Source: Ketobacter sp964016105
Lineage (GTDB): Bacteria; Pseudomonadota; Gammaproteobacteria; Pseudomonadales; Ketobacteraceae
Direction: 5' to 3'
DNA length: 64,000 bases
NCBI GenBank assembly: GCA_964016105.1
Contig: CAXHEX010000004.1
Coordinates: forward strand, 248,001 to 312,000
The position numbers and the translations under genes were made by a program. How positions within the stretch are numbered: the stretch's first letter is position 1; every line of letters begins with the position of its first letter. Of this stretch, positions 43,815 to 54,300 are shown piece after piece. The notes beneath the pieces were generated by a model, which searched no databases, was not told where the DNA came from, and saw only the letters and a list, made by a program, of their open reading frames with translations.

Positions 43815-45863
43815 TTAAGGGTAGGTGGGCAGTTTTACCATGAACTCGACACCGGATTGTTCAGGCAAGTTGTGTGCAGACACTTCTCCGCTGTGGGCTT
43901 GGCAGATCAGACGTACAATAAACAAACCCAGGCCCAGGTGGGGCGCGCCATCGGACAGTTCATCCCTTTGCGAGACCAGGGAATCAAACAGTTGTGGGCC
44001 CAGTTCCACGGGCAGAGGTGGTCCCGAATTTTGTACCTTGATGAGAAAGTGGTCCTGTATCTGCGCCAGCTCCATTTTGATCTCACTGCCAGGGGGCGCG
44101 AAGCTGCGGGCGTTGTCCACCAGTTTATCCAGCAACTGGGAAAGCAGTTCCGGGTTACCGTGGATGACCGCCGTTTTCAGGTTGGTGGCCAGGACAAAAT
44201 GGTGTTCATGGTAGGTGTCATCATAAGCTTGCTGAAGTTGAGTTAATAAGCCCAATAGATCCATCTTAGCCATATCGCTGAGCTGGATGGACTGTTCCAC
44301 TCGGCTGGCTTCACTCATGGCTGACAGTATTAACCGTAGACGCTCTATTCCCTGTTCTGCGCGCTGCAGATAAACCGGGTTCTCCGGCTCTCTTCCCATC
44401 AATTCCAACGATGACTTAGCAATGGTTAATGGCGTACGTAGCTCGTGGGCCAATTTGCCGTTGAGGGTTTCCAGATAATGGGTATAGCCCTGAATTTGTG
44501 TCAGTAGTTGCTGGTAGCTACGGGAGAGGTCACCTATTTCATCGGCTTGGGTGGATGCTTTGTAGGGCTGTGGCCTGCCATCAGAGCGCAGACTATTCTC
44601 CAGTCCACGCTTGAGGCTGCGTATGCGCCAGGATAATAAGCTGGCATAAAGCACTAAAACTAGAAGTACAAGGGATACGGTTATTAAGGTGAGGTGGCTA
44701 ACCCGTTGCAGCGCTTGATTGGTCAAGCTCACCAGCGCATCCGCGGTTTGGGACAGTAAGATATACCCTTTCAGTTCTCCTGCATGGATAAGGGGCTGTA
44801 CCGCCAACAGAGCCGATTGGTTGCTGTTACCGGTTTGAAACCAGCTCACTGTGGTCTCATCCATTGAGCGGTCAACATATTCCAGTTTGAACCTGTCTTG
44901 GGAGCGACTCAGCTCCTGTGTATGCAAAGGCCAGGGCCTTTGACTGTTGCTGGGGGTGAGGGTGTCCACCATAATGCGATAGAAACGAGCCGTGCCCTGT
45001 TCCATCAGGCTTTCGGGGTTGCTGGGAGTGTATTCCAGGGCATCGTGAATGTTATGCAGCCAATTGCGCTGTGCTGATATGGGCCAGCCCTGTGGATTAA
45101 TGACCACGGCATCCCGGTCCAGGCCTCTCATGGAAGTGAGTACTTCCGCTAAATTGGGGGCTAAATCATCCCTGGGGTACAACCACACAGACGCCCGTGT
45201 GCTATGCCGGGTGGTGGCCACCAATCTATTGTCGTGGTCGTAGATTTCCAGGTCCAGGTGGCTGAACAAGAGTTCTGTTGGAATTCCCACCTCAAGGTTA
45301 TACCCGTCACGGGTTTCACTCCACCAGGCATCAATTCTCGGATCTGAACGCAGCTTTCCATGAGGCAATGATCGCACTTTTGCTTGGACTGGCCCTGGTG
45401 CGCTGGTGGTAAACAACCACAGCCGGTTATCGCCCTTTTGCCCCGAGCCGCTGTTAGAAATGATCCTGATGTGGTTGCCCAGGCTATTGGGATGAGAAGG
45501 GTCGAGATAGCGAATGTTTTCGCTGTTTACCCTTAAGAAGATATACAGCTGTCCGTTTAGTAGATTTTTTTGCAGGGTTCCGTGTTTGCCCAGTTGACGG
45601 GTTTGATGGCTTTGCCAGTCGTTGTCGTAGCCGTCTACCTGAACTGGTTGATAACGCAGGGCAGTATAAAACGGTGGATTGGGGGTGCTTAAATTGGGCA
45701 AATGAGGTGTCAGCATCTTGCTTAAAAGCTGGCTTTTTTCCGCCATGGCATCTGCCTGGTTGCCCCGCAGCACCTGCTCCATTTCCTGAATGTACTGGCA
45801 GCCAGCCCAGGGCAATAACAAAATGGTAAGAGAGACAAGAAACAGTTGTTTGCGCAGTCCCAA
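43815..45863 (-). CDS. Sensor histidine kinase with carbohydrate-binding-like sensor region
   Basis: A 682-residue inner-membrane kinase. After an N-terminal helix comes a periplasmic region of about 350 residues. Its start, YQPVQVDGYDNDWQ, with later YIFLRVNSENIRYLDP and NHIRIISN, resembles a CBM9-type fold. A second helix (LVLLVLVLYASLLSW), a HAMP-like linker and the H-box KLAHELRTPL (H473) follow, then the ATPase domain with LLDKLVDNARSFAPPGS and GLGLFIVRLI. This architecture matches the histidine kinase of the proteobacterial dedicated sortase system (often called PdsS). No sortase is visible here. The start is TTG at 45863 with GGGAG 8 nt upstream. It follows its response regulator gene by 20 bp. 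Confidence 0.82.
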   Translation of the reverse strand: MGLRKQLFLVSLTILLLPWAGCQYIQEMEQVLRGNQADAMAEKSQLLSKMLTPHLPNLSTPNPPFYTALRYQPVQVDGYDNDWQSHQTRQLGKHGTLQKNLLNGQLYIFLRVNSENIRYLDPSHPNSLGNHIRIISNSGSGQKGDNRLWLFTTSAPGPVQAKVRSLPHGKLRSDPRIDAWWSETRDGYNLEVGIPTELLFSHLDLEIYDHDNRLVATTRHSTRASVWLYPRDDLAPNLAEVLTSMRGLDRDAVVINPQGWPISAQRNWLHNIHDALEYTPSNPESLMEQGTARFYRIMVDTLTPSNSQRPWPLHTQELSRSQDRFKLEYVDRSMDETTVSWFQTGNSNQSALLAVQPLIHAGELKGYILLSQTADALVSLTNQALQRVSHLTLITVSLVLLVLVLYASLLSWRIRSLKRGLENSLRSDGRPQPYKASTQADEIGDLSRSYQQLLTQIQGYTHYLETLNGKLAHELRTPLTIAKSSLELMGREPENPVYLQRAEQGIERLRLILSAMSEASRVEQSIQLSDMAKMDLLGLLTQLQQAYDDTYHEHHFVLATNLKTAVIHGNPELLSQLLDKLVDNARSFAPPGSEIKMELAQIQDHFLIKVQNSGPPLPVELGPQLFDSLVSQRDELSDGAPHLGLGLFIVRLICQAHSGEVSAHNLPEQSGVEFMVKLPTYP

Positions 45864-45883
45864 GTGGTTTGCTCCCTAGGGGG

Positions 45884-46597
45884 TTAAATTGGGCGGTGGG
45901 GTTGAGCGTTTACGTGCCATCGGTAGCCCATGCCGTAAACCGTCTGTATGCAGTCAAAATGGGGGTCCAGAGCCATAAATTTTTTGCGGATTCGCTTTAT
46001 ATGGGAAGTGATCGTATTATCGTCCAAGACCACGCTGGCCGCGTCCATCAATTGTTGGCGATTCTTCACATGGCCCGGGTGTTGGGCCAATGCGTGCAAC
46101 ATCCAAAATTCGGTTAGGGTCAGCTCCAAAGGCTTTCCCATCCAGCTTGCCTGCAAACAATCCAGATCCAGTTCCAGATTTCCCTGTTGTAATGAGCGAC
46201 TGTTTTCAGCGGGCTTGCTTAGGGCTTCCAATCTTCGGAACAGGGCGTTTATGCGAGCGCCCAAGTGGGGTAGGCTGATGTCCTTGGTGAGATAGTCGTC
46301 GGCCCCCAGTCGCAATCCAGATATGGCATCCAGCTCACTGTCGCGGGCAGTTAGAAAAAGAATGGGTAGTTGTGGTGCCATTTGGCGCAGAGCTTGGCAC
46401 AGATCGAAACCGCCCTCGATTTCGCCCTGTAGCCCCACATCAATCACGGCCATATCCGGAAGTTGGACTTGCAGGGCCTTCAGAGCGGCGGGACGGGAGT
46501 CATAGGCATTCACTTTGTAGCCTTGGCTTTCCAAGAACGCGCGATAGTTTTCCCGTATGGCCGCTTCGTCTTCCACCAATGCGATGGTTTTTAACAT
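45884..46597 (-). CDS. OmpR-type response regulator paired with the sensor kinase
   Basis: A 237-residue transcriptional regulator. The receiver has VEDEAAIRENY, phosphoacceptor D53 in AVIDVGLQG, T83 and K105. The C-terminal winged helix has SWMGKPLELTLTEFWMLHAL and NTITSHIKRIRKKF, as in OmpR/PhoB proteins. It precedes the kinase gene by 20 bp and so forms a pair with it. Together they resemble the response regulator and kinase of the proteobacterial dedicated sortase system. Target genes are not known; lpoB lies upstream with an 81-bp gap. Confidence 0.88.
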   Translation of the reverse strand: MLKTIALVEDEAAIRENYRAFLESQGYKVNAYDSRPAALKALQVQLPDMAVIDVGLQGEIEGGFDLCQALRQMAPQLPILFLTARDSELDAISGLRLGADDYLTKDISLPHLGARINALFRRLEALSKPAENSRSLQQGNLELDLDCLQASWMGKPLELTLTEFWMLHALAQHPGHVKNRQQLMDAASVVLDDNTITSHIKRIRKKFMALDPHFDCIQTVYGMGYRWHVNAQPHRPI

Positions 46598-46678
46598 GTG
46601 AGGATCACTGATGATGGCTGAGCTTTAAGTTTACCTCAAAAATCCGTTATCAAAGCCGGTTGCCATAATTGATCATAT

Positions 46679-47290
46679 TTACACACCGTAAACGATTTTT
46701 TTCTGGCTGCGGAGCATTTCTTCCTGTTTTTCCCAGACGAACTCGCCTGTTTTTGTGTCCAGCAATCGCAATGTAACCCGGTAAAACACCAATTTGACCT
46801 TGGGTTGGGTTCGAATGACGTTGCGAATTTCACCCACCAAGAGGTAGTCGGCCCCCACGGACTTGGCAAGCCGCTGGGTCGTTTTTGGATCTTCTGCAAA
46901 ATCATGGAGGTTGAGGTTTAGTTGGGCGCTTTGTTTGGCCAGGGCGTTGGCGTTGGTAAAGCGGAAACGATTACTGTTATTAACTTGGTTGTAAATCTGA
47001 CCATTAATACCGGCCAGGTCCACATCGTCGGCAGAGAAATTGATAACACCAAATACCGCCATCATGGGGCGTTTGCCTCGTGTTGCCGCTTTTAGCTGGC
47101 TATCCGCCAGCATGTGATCCAGTAGTTTGGCTGTTATCTGAGTCAATTCATCTTTGCTGGAATCATTTTCTATGGTCTTGCTGGCTGGTTTGTCATCATA
47201 CTTTACGGTGTTGGTGCAGCCTTGCAGAAGTACGACAGCAAAGGTGAGAGCGATGGCCACTGTCCGGGCTAAAGAAGCAGGTTTGATCAT
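46679..47290 (-). CDS. lpoB: Penicillin-binding protein activator LpoB-like lipoprotein
   Basis: LpoB is an outer-membrane lipoprotein that reaches across the periplasm to stimulate PBP1B. The 203-residue protein has the signal VAIALTFAVVLLQGC with lipidated C25. A flexible region (KYDDKPASKTIENDSSKD) follows, then the globular domain: ITAKLLDHMLAD, NSNRFRFTNANALA and GADYLLVGEIRNV, followed by FYRVTLRLLDTKTGEFVWEKQEEM. This order is typical of LpoB. It is the first of a minus-strand series and divergent from the DUF748 gene. Confidence 0.88.
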   Translation of the reverse strand: MIKPASLARTVAIALTFAVVLLQGCTNTVKYDDKPASKTIENDSSKDELTQITAKLLDHMLADSQLKAATRGKRPMMAVFGVINFSADDVDLAGINGQIYNQVNNSNRFRFTNANALAKQSAQLNLNLHDFAEDPKTTQRLAKSVGADYLLVGEIRNVIRTQPKVKLVFYRVTLRLLDTKTGEFVWEKQEEMLRSQKKIVYGV

Positions 47291-47432
47291 GGATTCCCCT
47301 GATTATTCTAGTTTGGGATGAGTCGTGGGCAAGTTTCCCTTTATTCTACCCCATGTTCAAGGGTTTCCAACTTCCAGGGAGCTTTGGCTAACCTGTTAGG
47401 AATGGCTGTCATAGCCCTGCCCACAAAATCAG

Positions 47433-47438
47433 TATACT
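47433..47438 (+). promoter_or_regulatory. Candidate -10 box upstream of the DUF748 gene
   Basis: TATACT lies 45 nt before the GTG start of the DUF748 gene, in the 193-bp gap divergent from lpoB. There is no clear -35 at the right distance. Confidence 0.25.
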
Positions 47439-47483
47439 GTAAGGCATTGATGCATCGGAACTTAACACAAGGAATCTTCACCA

Positions 47484-50453
47484 GTGAGTCTTACTCAAAC
47501 CCTAAAAAAATGGCCATGGTACCAGTGGGTGATGCTGGTATTGGTTTTACTCTATGTACTGTACATTGCTTTATCCTACCTTTATTTGCCTGGCAAATTA
47601 AAGCAAGTGGTGGAAAGTGATGTGTCTGAATTGATTGGGCGCGGAATTGAAGTGGAACGCATAGACTTTAATCCTTTCGCTTTGTCTCTCACTGTGGGCA
47701 AGTTTGTGATTCAAGATGAGCCCCAATATCCTATTGTCGGGTGGCAGCAGTTCTACGGCGATTTCAGCTTTTGGCGATCTTTATTTGGTTTGCAGATAGC
47801 GTTTGATTCTCTGGTGCTGGATCAGCCCCAGATTAATATTGTACAAACTGCAGATGGGTTTAACTTCGACGATATATTAGAGCGACTGGCCGCTAATAAA
47901 GAGGAGCAACCGGAGTCCGAGGAGTCGAGCGGTTCCATCGCGTTGCAAGTGGCCAGCTCCGCCATAAATTCAGGTGCGTTCTCGTTTCGGGATGGCTCCG
48001 GTAAGAAAGTGGCTGAGACCCAAATGGATGGTATCTCGGTGATGGTACAGGATCTCTATTTTGCCACCGGGGACCAAGACCTGAATCCGTTTAATATTAA
48101 TGCTCAGTTTCCGGGGGGTGGCCAGGTTGAGCTGAATGGCCAGTATCGGATTGATCCCCTGTTGGTGGAGTCCAGTTTCCAACTCAAACAGCTGCAGATG
48201 GCCAGCTTTAGCGATTTCGTGGAAAACCGCGTGCCCGTTCGCATCAGTGACGGAGCCTTGTTTGCCGATGCTAAAATTCAGTTACAAAGTGATCAGGAGT
48301 TTCAGCTTCTCTTGACTCAAGGTAACGTGACTCTCAAGCAGTTGGCAATGGATGATGAAGTATTAACTCCCCCCATGTTGAGATCGGAATCGCTCAAAAT
48401 AGAAAACATCAATTTGGATCTTCTACAGCGTAAATTCACGGTGGGTTCTATCCTGCAGCAGGGCCTGGAAATAAATCAGTGGGTGGACGCCGAAGGTAAA
48501 CCGCGTTATGAATCCTTGCTGAAAGCACCCTCTAACAGCAATGCTGAAGATGCTGAGGGTGGCAAGGGTGAGTCCCCCCAGGAGCCCCCCTGGCAATTAA
48601 CGGTTGACACAGTCAAGCTGGATAATGGCACCATAAATTTGGTGAAAACCCAGCAGTCTTTGAATCAGCCACACACGCTATCCCAACTAAATATTCAATT
48701 GAATAACATCACTTTGGAGCAAGAGCAAAAAACGCCATTGCTGGTTTCCGGGGTGTTGGATCAACAGGGTAAGATTGATTTGAAAGGTGACCTGGTATTG
48801 TTTCCTTTTTCCATGGGTCTGGATTACCAGTTGGATAAGATTGCATTGCCGCCGTTTACCCAATATCTGGAATCCATGACTAACCTGCGTCTGGGCAAGG
48901 GCCGTACATCCGTGAATGGTTCAGTGGAATTAAAAGTGGCAGATGAGCTTCAGCTGGATGCTTCGTTGGATTTTTCATTGGATGACTTTCAGGTAGAGGA
49001 TCTTCGCACTGGCAAGCCTGTGGTGAAATTAGAGCAGCTAAAGTTAGACCAATTAAACGTGGCATTGCCCAGTCAGCAGATTCAGCTACAACAGCTTGCA
49101 TTGAATAAACCCAAGGTTTATGTCGTCAGGGATAATAAAGGCCAGATCAATTTAGCCAGCTTAATGAAGTCTGGAAAAAATCGCTCTGACGAGGTTGGTC
49201 ATGAAAAGGACGGTGAGGATGTCAGCGTTGCGGCGGAAGCCAAACCATGGAACTTTAGCGTGGGCAAGTTCGCTCTAAAGTCTGGGACCACGCTTTTTTC
49301 CGATGCCAGCGTCAGTCCCTCATTTAAAACCGGGCTTTACAGTATGGATCTTGATGTGGGGGAGATTGCTTCCAGCGGCCAGCAAATAATTCCAATCAAG
49401 TTCAGTAGTAAGATTGATCGCTACGCACCCCTCACTATTGATGGTCACTTGCAGCCTTTGCAAAAGCAGCCAGGATTCTCGTTTAAAAGTGAGCTAAAAG
49501 GGCTGGATCTTCCCAATCTATCACCTTACTCCGGATTATATATTGGCAATCAATTGGCCAGCGGAAAACTCGATCTGGATCTGAACTATGATTTAGCGGA
49601 GCGTCAATTAAAAGGTAAAAACAGTATCCAAGCAGATAATCTTTATTTGGGTGAAAAGGTCGCCAGTGAGCAGGCGATCGACGCACCGGTGGGGCTTGGG
49701 CTGGCTTTGTTGAGGGGGCCGTCAGGTGTCATTGATTTGAATGTGGGTGTGGGGGGTGATCTGGACGATCCCAACTTTAGTGTGGCAGGTATTGTTGTAA
49801 AGGCTTTAGTGAACGTCATTGTTAAAGCAGCCACTTCGCCTTTCAAACTGTTGGGATCGTTGGCCGGTGGTCGAGAAGATCTGGGTGAAATTGATTTTAC
49901 TCCCGGAGCGGCACAGCTGGATGAAGAGAACCGGAAGCGGCTAGAAGATTTGGTGACTGCATTGAAGCAGCGCCCCCAACTGATGATTCGTTTCAGTGGC
50001 AATGCATCCGCTGCGGAAGATGCCCAGGTATTAAAAGAAATTAAACTAAAAGCGCAAGTATCTGCTGAGCGCCGCATAACGGTGGAGGCGCTTGAACAGG
50101 CGGTTACGGATGGATCTTGGTGGCAAGTTAAAGACAATTGGAAAGTTCTGTCCTCCATCGCTAAGCAGGCTCAGTTGCTGAGTGAAAAAGATCGTAGAGA
50201 AGCGATTCGTCAAAAACAGCCTGAGCTTGATTCGGATAAGGTAGTTGAAATAGCCCATGCAGACCTCTTTCAAGAGCTGTTAACCAAACAAGAGGTGAGC
50301 AAAGCAGACCTGGTTGCGTTAGCGGATCAGAGAGCGTTGACTGTTAAGCAGCACATGGTGGACGTGCTTGAGCTTAAGCATGAGAGAGTGGCTGTTAACA
50401 AAAGCAAGAAACTGCAAGGACGTATTATTAAATTGGAAATAGATGCACGATGA
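47484..50453 (+). CDS. DUF748 (AsmA-like) envelope protein
   Basis: A 989-residue protein of the DUF748 family, in the AsmA-like group linked to phospholipid transport between membranes or outer-membrane assembly. One membrane helix near residues 13-35 (WVMLVLVLLYVLYIALSYLYL) is followed by a periplasmic region of beta-strand-rich repeats, with family features such as GRGIEVERIDFNPFALSLTVGKF split across its start and LYSMDLDVGEIAS. Near the C-terminus IDFTPGAAQLDEENRKRLEDL and LMIRFSGNASAAED resemble an OmpA-like segment. The start is GTG at 47484. Its stop overlaps the hydrolase start by 4 bp (ATGA), so translation is coupled. Confidence 0.86.
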   Translation: MSLTQTLKKWPWYQWVMLVLVLLYVLYIALSYLYLPGKLKQVVESDVSELIGRGIEVERIDFNPFALSLTVGKFVIQDEPQYPIVGWQQFYGDFSFWRSLFGLQIAFDSLVLDQPQINIVQTADGFNFDDILERLAANKEEQPESEESSGSIALQVASSAINSGAFSFRDGSGKKVAETQMDGISVMVQDLYFATGDQDLNPFNINAQFPGGGQVELNGQYRIDPLLVESSFQLKQLQMASFSDFVENRVPVRISDGALFADAKIQLQSDQEFQLLLTQGNVTLKQLAMDDEVLTPPMLRSESLKIENINLDLLQRKFTVGSILQQGLEINQWVDAEGKPRYESLLKAPSNSNAEDAEGGKGESPQEPPWQLTVDTVKLDNGTINLVKTQQSLNQPHTLSQLNIQLNNITLEQEQKTPLLVSGVLDQQGKIDLKGDLVLFPFSMGLDYQLDKIALPPFTQYLESMTNLRLGKGRTSVNGSVELKVADELQLDASLDFSLDDFQVEDLRTGKPVVKLEQLKLDQLNVALPSQQIQLQQLALNKPKVYVVRDNKGQINLASLMKSGKNRSDEVGHEKDGEDVSVAAEAKPWNFSVGKFALKSGTTLFSDASVSPSFKTGLYSMDLDVGEIASSGQQIIPIKFSSKIDRYAPLTIDGHLQPLQKQPGFSFKSELKGLDLPNLSPYSGLYIGNQLASGKLDLDLNYDLAERQLKGKNSIQADNLYLGEKVASEQAIDAPVGLGLALLRGPSGVIDLNVGVGGDLDDPNFSVAGIVVKALVNVIVKAATSPFKLLGSLAGGREDLGEIDFTPGAAQLDEENRKRLEDLVTALKQRPQLMIRFSGNASAAEDAQVLKEIKLKAQVSAERRITVEALEQAVTDGSWWQVKDNWKVLSSIAKQAQLLSEKDRREAIRQKQPELDSDKVVEIAHADLFQELLTKQEVSKADLVALADQRALTVKQHMVDVLELKHERVAVNKSKKLQGRIIKLEIDAR

Positions 50454-51211
50454 CTGATTCACCAAAGCACTGGGTCTTACTGCGTGGCTTGGTAAGACAA
50501 AAACGTCATTGGGAACAGTTCCCTTCGCGGCTGGAGCAGGCCTTTCCAGATGCCCAAATCCACTTGCTGGATTTGCCCGGCAATGGTTCCCTATGCGATA
50601 GGCCCAGTCCTCTCACTATTGCAGAAATGGTTGAGTCAGCGCGGCAGCAACTAAAGCTTCAAAAAGTGTCGGAGCCTATTCATCTATTGTCCATTTCCAT
50701 GGGGGGAATGGTGACAGTGGAATGGATGCATCAGTATCAAGAGGAAATCGCGGGTGCTGTGATTATCAATTCTTCATTGGGAAATATGGGCTCATTATTC
50801 GAACGTTTGCGGCCCCAGAATTACCCCGCCATTTTAAAAAATATTATTTTGCAACAGAGTGGTTATCGAAGAGAAAAGTTGATTCTGGATATCTCCAGCA
50901 ATTTATACCCCCACAAAGCTGAGTTGGCAAAAAAATGGCAGCAATATGCCCTGACCCATCCCACCAGTACCAAAAACGCCATGCGTCAATTATTGGCTGC
51001 GGCCCGTTACCGTGGTCCGAACAGCCGGCCACATGCCCATGCATTGGTGTTGCGCAGTGCCCAGGACCGTTTGGTGAACCCCAAGTGCAGTGAAGTGTTG
51101 GCTAAGGCCTGGAACTGGCCACTTTGTACCCATGAAAAAGCAGGTCATGACTTGGCCCTGGATGATGGGCCTTGGATTATTGAACAAATTCAAGGGTGGT
51201 TGGGTTGTTAG
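50450..51211 (+). CDS. Alpha/beta hydrolase
   Basis: A 253-residue serine hydrolase of the alpha/beta fold. The nucleophile is S83 in SISMGGM, the acid is probably D206 in RSAQDRLV and the histidine H233 in KAGHDLALD. The HG oxyanion position is replaced by LLRGLVRQKRHW near the start. There is no signal peptide. The start overlaps the DUF748 stop by 4 bp (ATGA), so the two are cotranscribed. Substrate is unknown. It is followed by a 182-bp gap before the giant gene. Confidence 0.86.
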   Translation: MTDSPKHWVLLRGLVRQKRHWEQFPSRLEQAFPDAQIHLLDLPGNGSLCDRPSPLTIAEMVESARQQLKLQKVSEPIHLLSISMGGMVTVEWMHQYQEEIAGAVIINSSLGNMGSLFERLRPQNYPAILKNIILQQSGYRREKLILDISSNLYPHKAELAKKWQQYALTHPTSTKNAMRQLLAAARYRGPNSRPHAHALVLRSAQDRLVNPKCSEVLAKAWNWPLCTHEKAGHDLALDDGPWIIEQIQGWLGC

Positions 51212-51346
51212 ACAAAATAGTTCTGTATAGATAGGCTGGGCACGAAAAATCTTCTTTAACGGCTTGGGTTTAATTCATTTTTACAAAATAGATCAAAATA
51301 TTTCCCCGAAGGCGTGCTCCCAACATAGCTAACGTCAACTCTCGTC

Positions 51347-51352
51347 TATAAT
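51347..51352 (+). promoter_or_regulatory. Candidate -10 box for the giant lipoprotein gene
   Basis: A TATAAT followed by a T-run lies 41 nt before the TTG start at 51394. The 182-bp upstream gap is A/T-rich. No good -35 at 16-18 bp was found, so an activator may be needed if this is used. The ribosome site GGAG (51382-51385) is 8 nt before the TTG. Confidence 0.4.
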
Positions 51353-51393
51353 TTTTTTATCCTTAAGAAGTTTTGTTGTTTGGAGTATGAGCG

Positions 51394-54300
51394 TTGCTAA
51401 GTAATTTAGCCCGAGCGCTATTCGTCATTGGGCAGATAATGCTTGCCGTTTCATGTGGGGGGGAAGGTGATGCGAGCAGTCAGGCGGATGCTTTAGACGA
51501 GGTCGCTGTTTCTGATCTTGAATCATCGGATGCCTTATTAAATTATGTCGCTGACGGCGTCGAGCGTAACAGCAATTTAACCCCGTCATTGTCTGCCAGC
51601 CTCGACCAGCAAAGTGGGTATCTCCGTCCCGTCATCACCGCACTGTGGTGGGATAGCCTGCCCCATGGTGAGGGCAGGATAGTTGAAAATGCCATCGATT
51701 TTTCTGGCACTTCGGAGCCTTACCACATCGTTGAATTGTGGCTCAACGATGAGCTAGCGGGTTCCACTATCGCCAATCGGGCAGGCGAATGGCGGCTTTA
51801 TTACACTTCTGTCTTGTTAAATCCTGGCGCCTATGATGCCAGAGTCATTTCTGTCTCACGGGAGAATACCCGGGTGGCAGCGGCGGATGTATTCCAATTC
51901 CGCTATGATCTGTCCTTACCTGAAACTCCCAGTGTGAGTTCCATTTCCACTGACAGTCATGGGCCGTCCGATGGCTATACCAACGATGGCACCCTCCTAT
52001 TTTCTGGCAATATGGTGTATGAACCGGGCCTTGTGGTAACCATTTTTATGGATGGAGTGGATATCGGTGGCGCCGTGGTGCAAGAGGATGGCACCTGGTA
52101 CTTTGACCATAGCAGTGTGGAATTAGCTGACGGTAGTTATGCTGTAACGGCACAGGCTTCTGTACTTGGACTGGTGAGCGCGATGTCACCTCCGTTCCAA
52201 TTGGTGGTTGATCGAAGCAATCCTGTTCCTCCCAATCTTAGCGGAATTAGCGAAGATACCGGCAGCAATGGTTCTGACGGCATTACCAACGATAATCAGT
52301 TGATTTTCGCCGGTACAGCTGAGCCCCATGCCAGCGTTCGTCTACGCATTGATACTGTTGTGGTTGGCACTGCCACTGCGGACGCTAATGGAAATTGGCA
52401 GTTAGACTATCAAAGTTCCATCCTTAGTATGGGTAGCTACAATGTTGAGCTTGAGGCCACTGATCGTGCAGGAAATAGATCAGATTGGTCCAGCCCATTT
52501 CCAATCAGGATCGATACCGTGGCACCAGACCCAGTGCTAAACCTTGTAGTTGAGCCTGATACCGGGCTTATGGGTGACGGGATTACTGCCACAGGCGCAC
52601 TACAGATTAGAGGCTTGGCTGAAGTGGGGGCTACTGTTTATGTTTTTGCCAACAACACTGTGGTGGGATCGGCACTAGTTGATGGCGGTGGCGATTGGTT
52701 AGTGGACTTGTCCAGCACGCCCATTGCTGACGGTACCTACGGCATAACGGCTCAAGTGGAAGATGTGGCGGGCAACAGGTCGGCTTTATCTGCACCTGTT
52801 AACATTGTTGTGGACAGTCAGGATCCTGCTATTCCCGCTATTACTGAGATAAATTCGGATACCGGTACACTTGGTGACGGAGTCACGTCAGACAACACTC
52901 TGGTTATTTCCGGGGTAGCGGAAGCGGGTAGTTCCGTAGAGATTTATGTAGACACAGTTTCAGTTGGAACCAGTGCGGCAGATGGCAGTGGTGTTTGGCT
53001 TTTTGATTACACTAGCACCACTTTGGCGGACGGTAGCCATACCATTACTGCAACGGCCACGGATGTGACCGGTAACACTTCTGGGAATTCTTCCATTTTT
53101 GATCTGACGGTTGATACTAATGATCCCGATGTCATGACTCTTGTGCCAATGAATGGTGCGATAGATGTGGCGATGTCCAGTGGAGTTTCAATAGAGTTTA
53201 ACGAATCCATTTTTGAATCCGTTGGCAGCTTTCGGTTGCGTAGAACCGCTGACAATAGTTTGGTCGAAGCAGTGGATGTTTCTGACACTGCAATCGACGC
53301 TGTAACAAATACAGTTAGTGTAGAATTTTCCAGTACGTTGCACGGCGGTACTCAATATTTCGTTGAGCTGGATGCCAATAGTTATGCTGACTTAGCCGGT
53401 AATCGGTTTAACGGTATTGCAGGCAGCGCAGCCTGGGTGTTTACCACAGAGGATACTGCATTGATTAGCGCGGTGCCCGCCGACCAAGCGATTAACGTAG
53501 CGCTTGACGCTAGTTTGGTTTTGACATTTAACGAACCGGTCATTGCAAACTCCGGTGACATCCGCATTCGACGATCTGTGGATGATGCCGTTGTTGACAC
53601 CATCGACATCAATAGTGGTCAGGTTGTTGGCAGCGGAAGCGCTAATCTTGTGATCTCACAATCCGAAGTGCTGGAGCCAAATACCGCTTACTATATTGAA
53701 CTAGACCCGGGTGCCTTGGTTAATGGCAATAATGTGTCTTACTCAGGGTTCATCGGCAATACTTTCTTGCGTTTCAGCACCGCCAATGTGGCAGTACCCA
53801 CCGTTACCAACGTAACTTCGTCCACTGCTGATGGCAATTATAGTGGCAACGACACCATACTGATCGAGATCGAATTCAGTGAAATAGTTAACGTCACCGG
53901 ATCGCCGCAGCTGCTTATGGATTTGGACTCAGCAGATCGATTTATTAACTACCTGGGCGGGTCCGGTACTAACCAGCTTCAGTTTGAATACCTGGTTGCA
54001 ACCGGTGATACCAAGTTGGATTTAGATTACGCGGCAACGGATTCTCTGGTGTTAAATGGGGGTTCTATTCGTAGCCAAAACAATGCAAATGCGACACTTG
54101 ATTTGCCAACCCCTGGAGTGGGGGCTTCGTTGTCAGGGAATAAAAATATTAATATCACTGCCGCCGCTTTAGATATTTCCAGTCTCACTCCCAGCGATGG
54201 TTTTTTGATAGAAGGTTCGGAAGCGTCGTTACTATCTTTCGGACACAGTATCAGTAGTGGGGGTGATTTTAATGGTGATGGGTTTTCTGATTTAGTGATT

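Noticed and set aside
47318..47620. 100-codon plus-strand frame before the DUF748 gene
   Set aside because: It overlaps the strong DUF748 start in another frame and shows no protein features.
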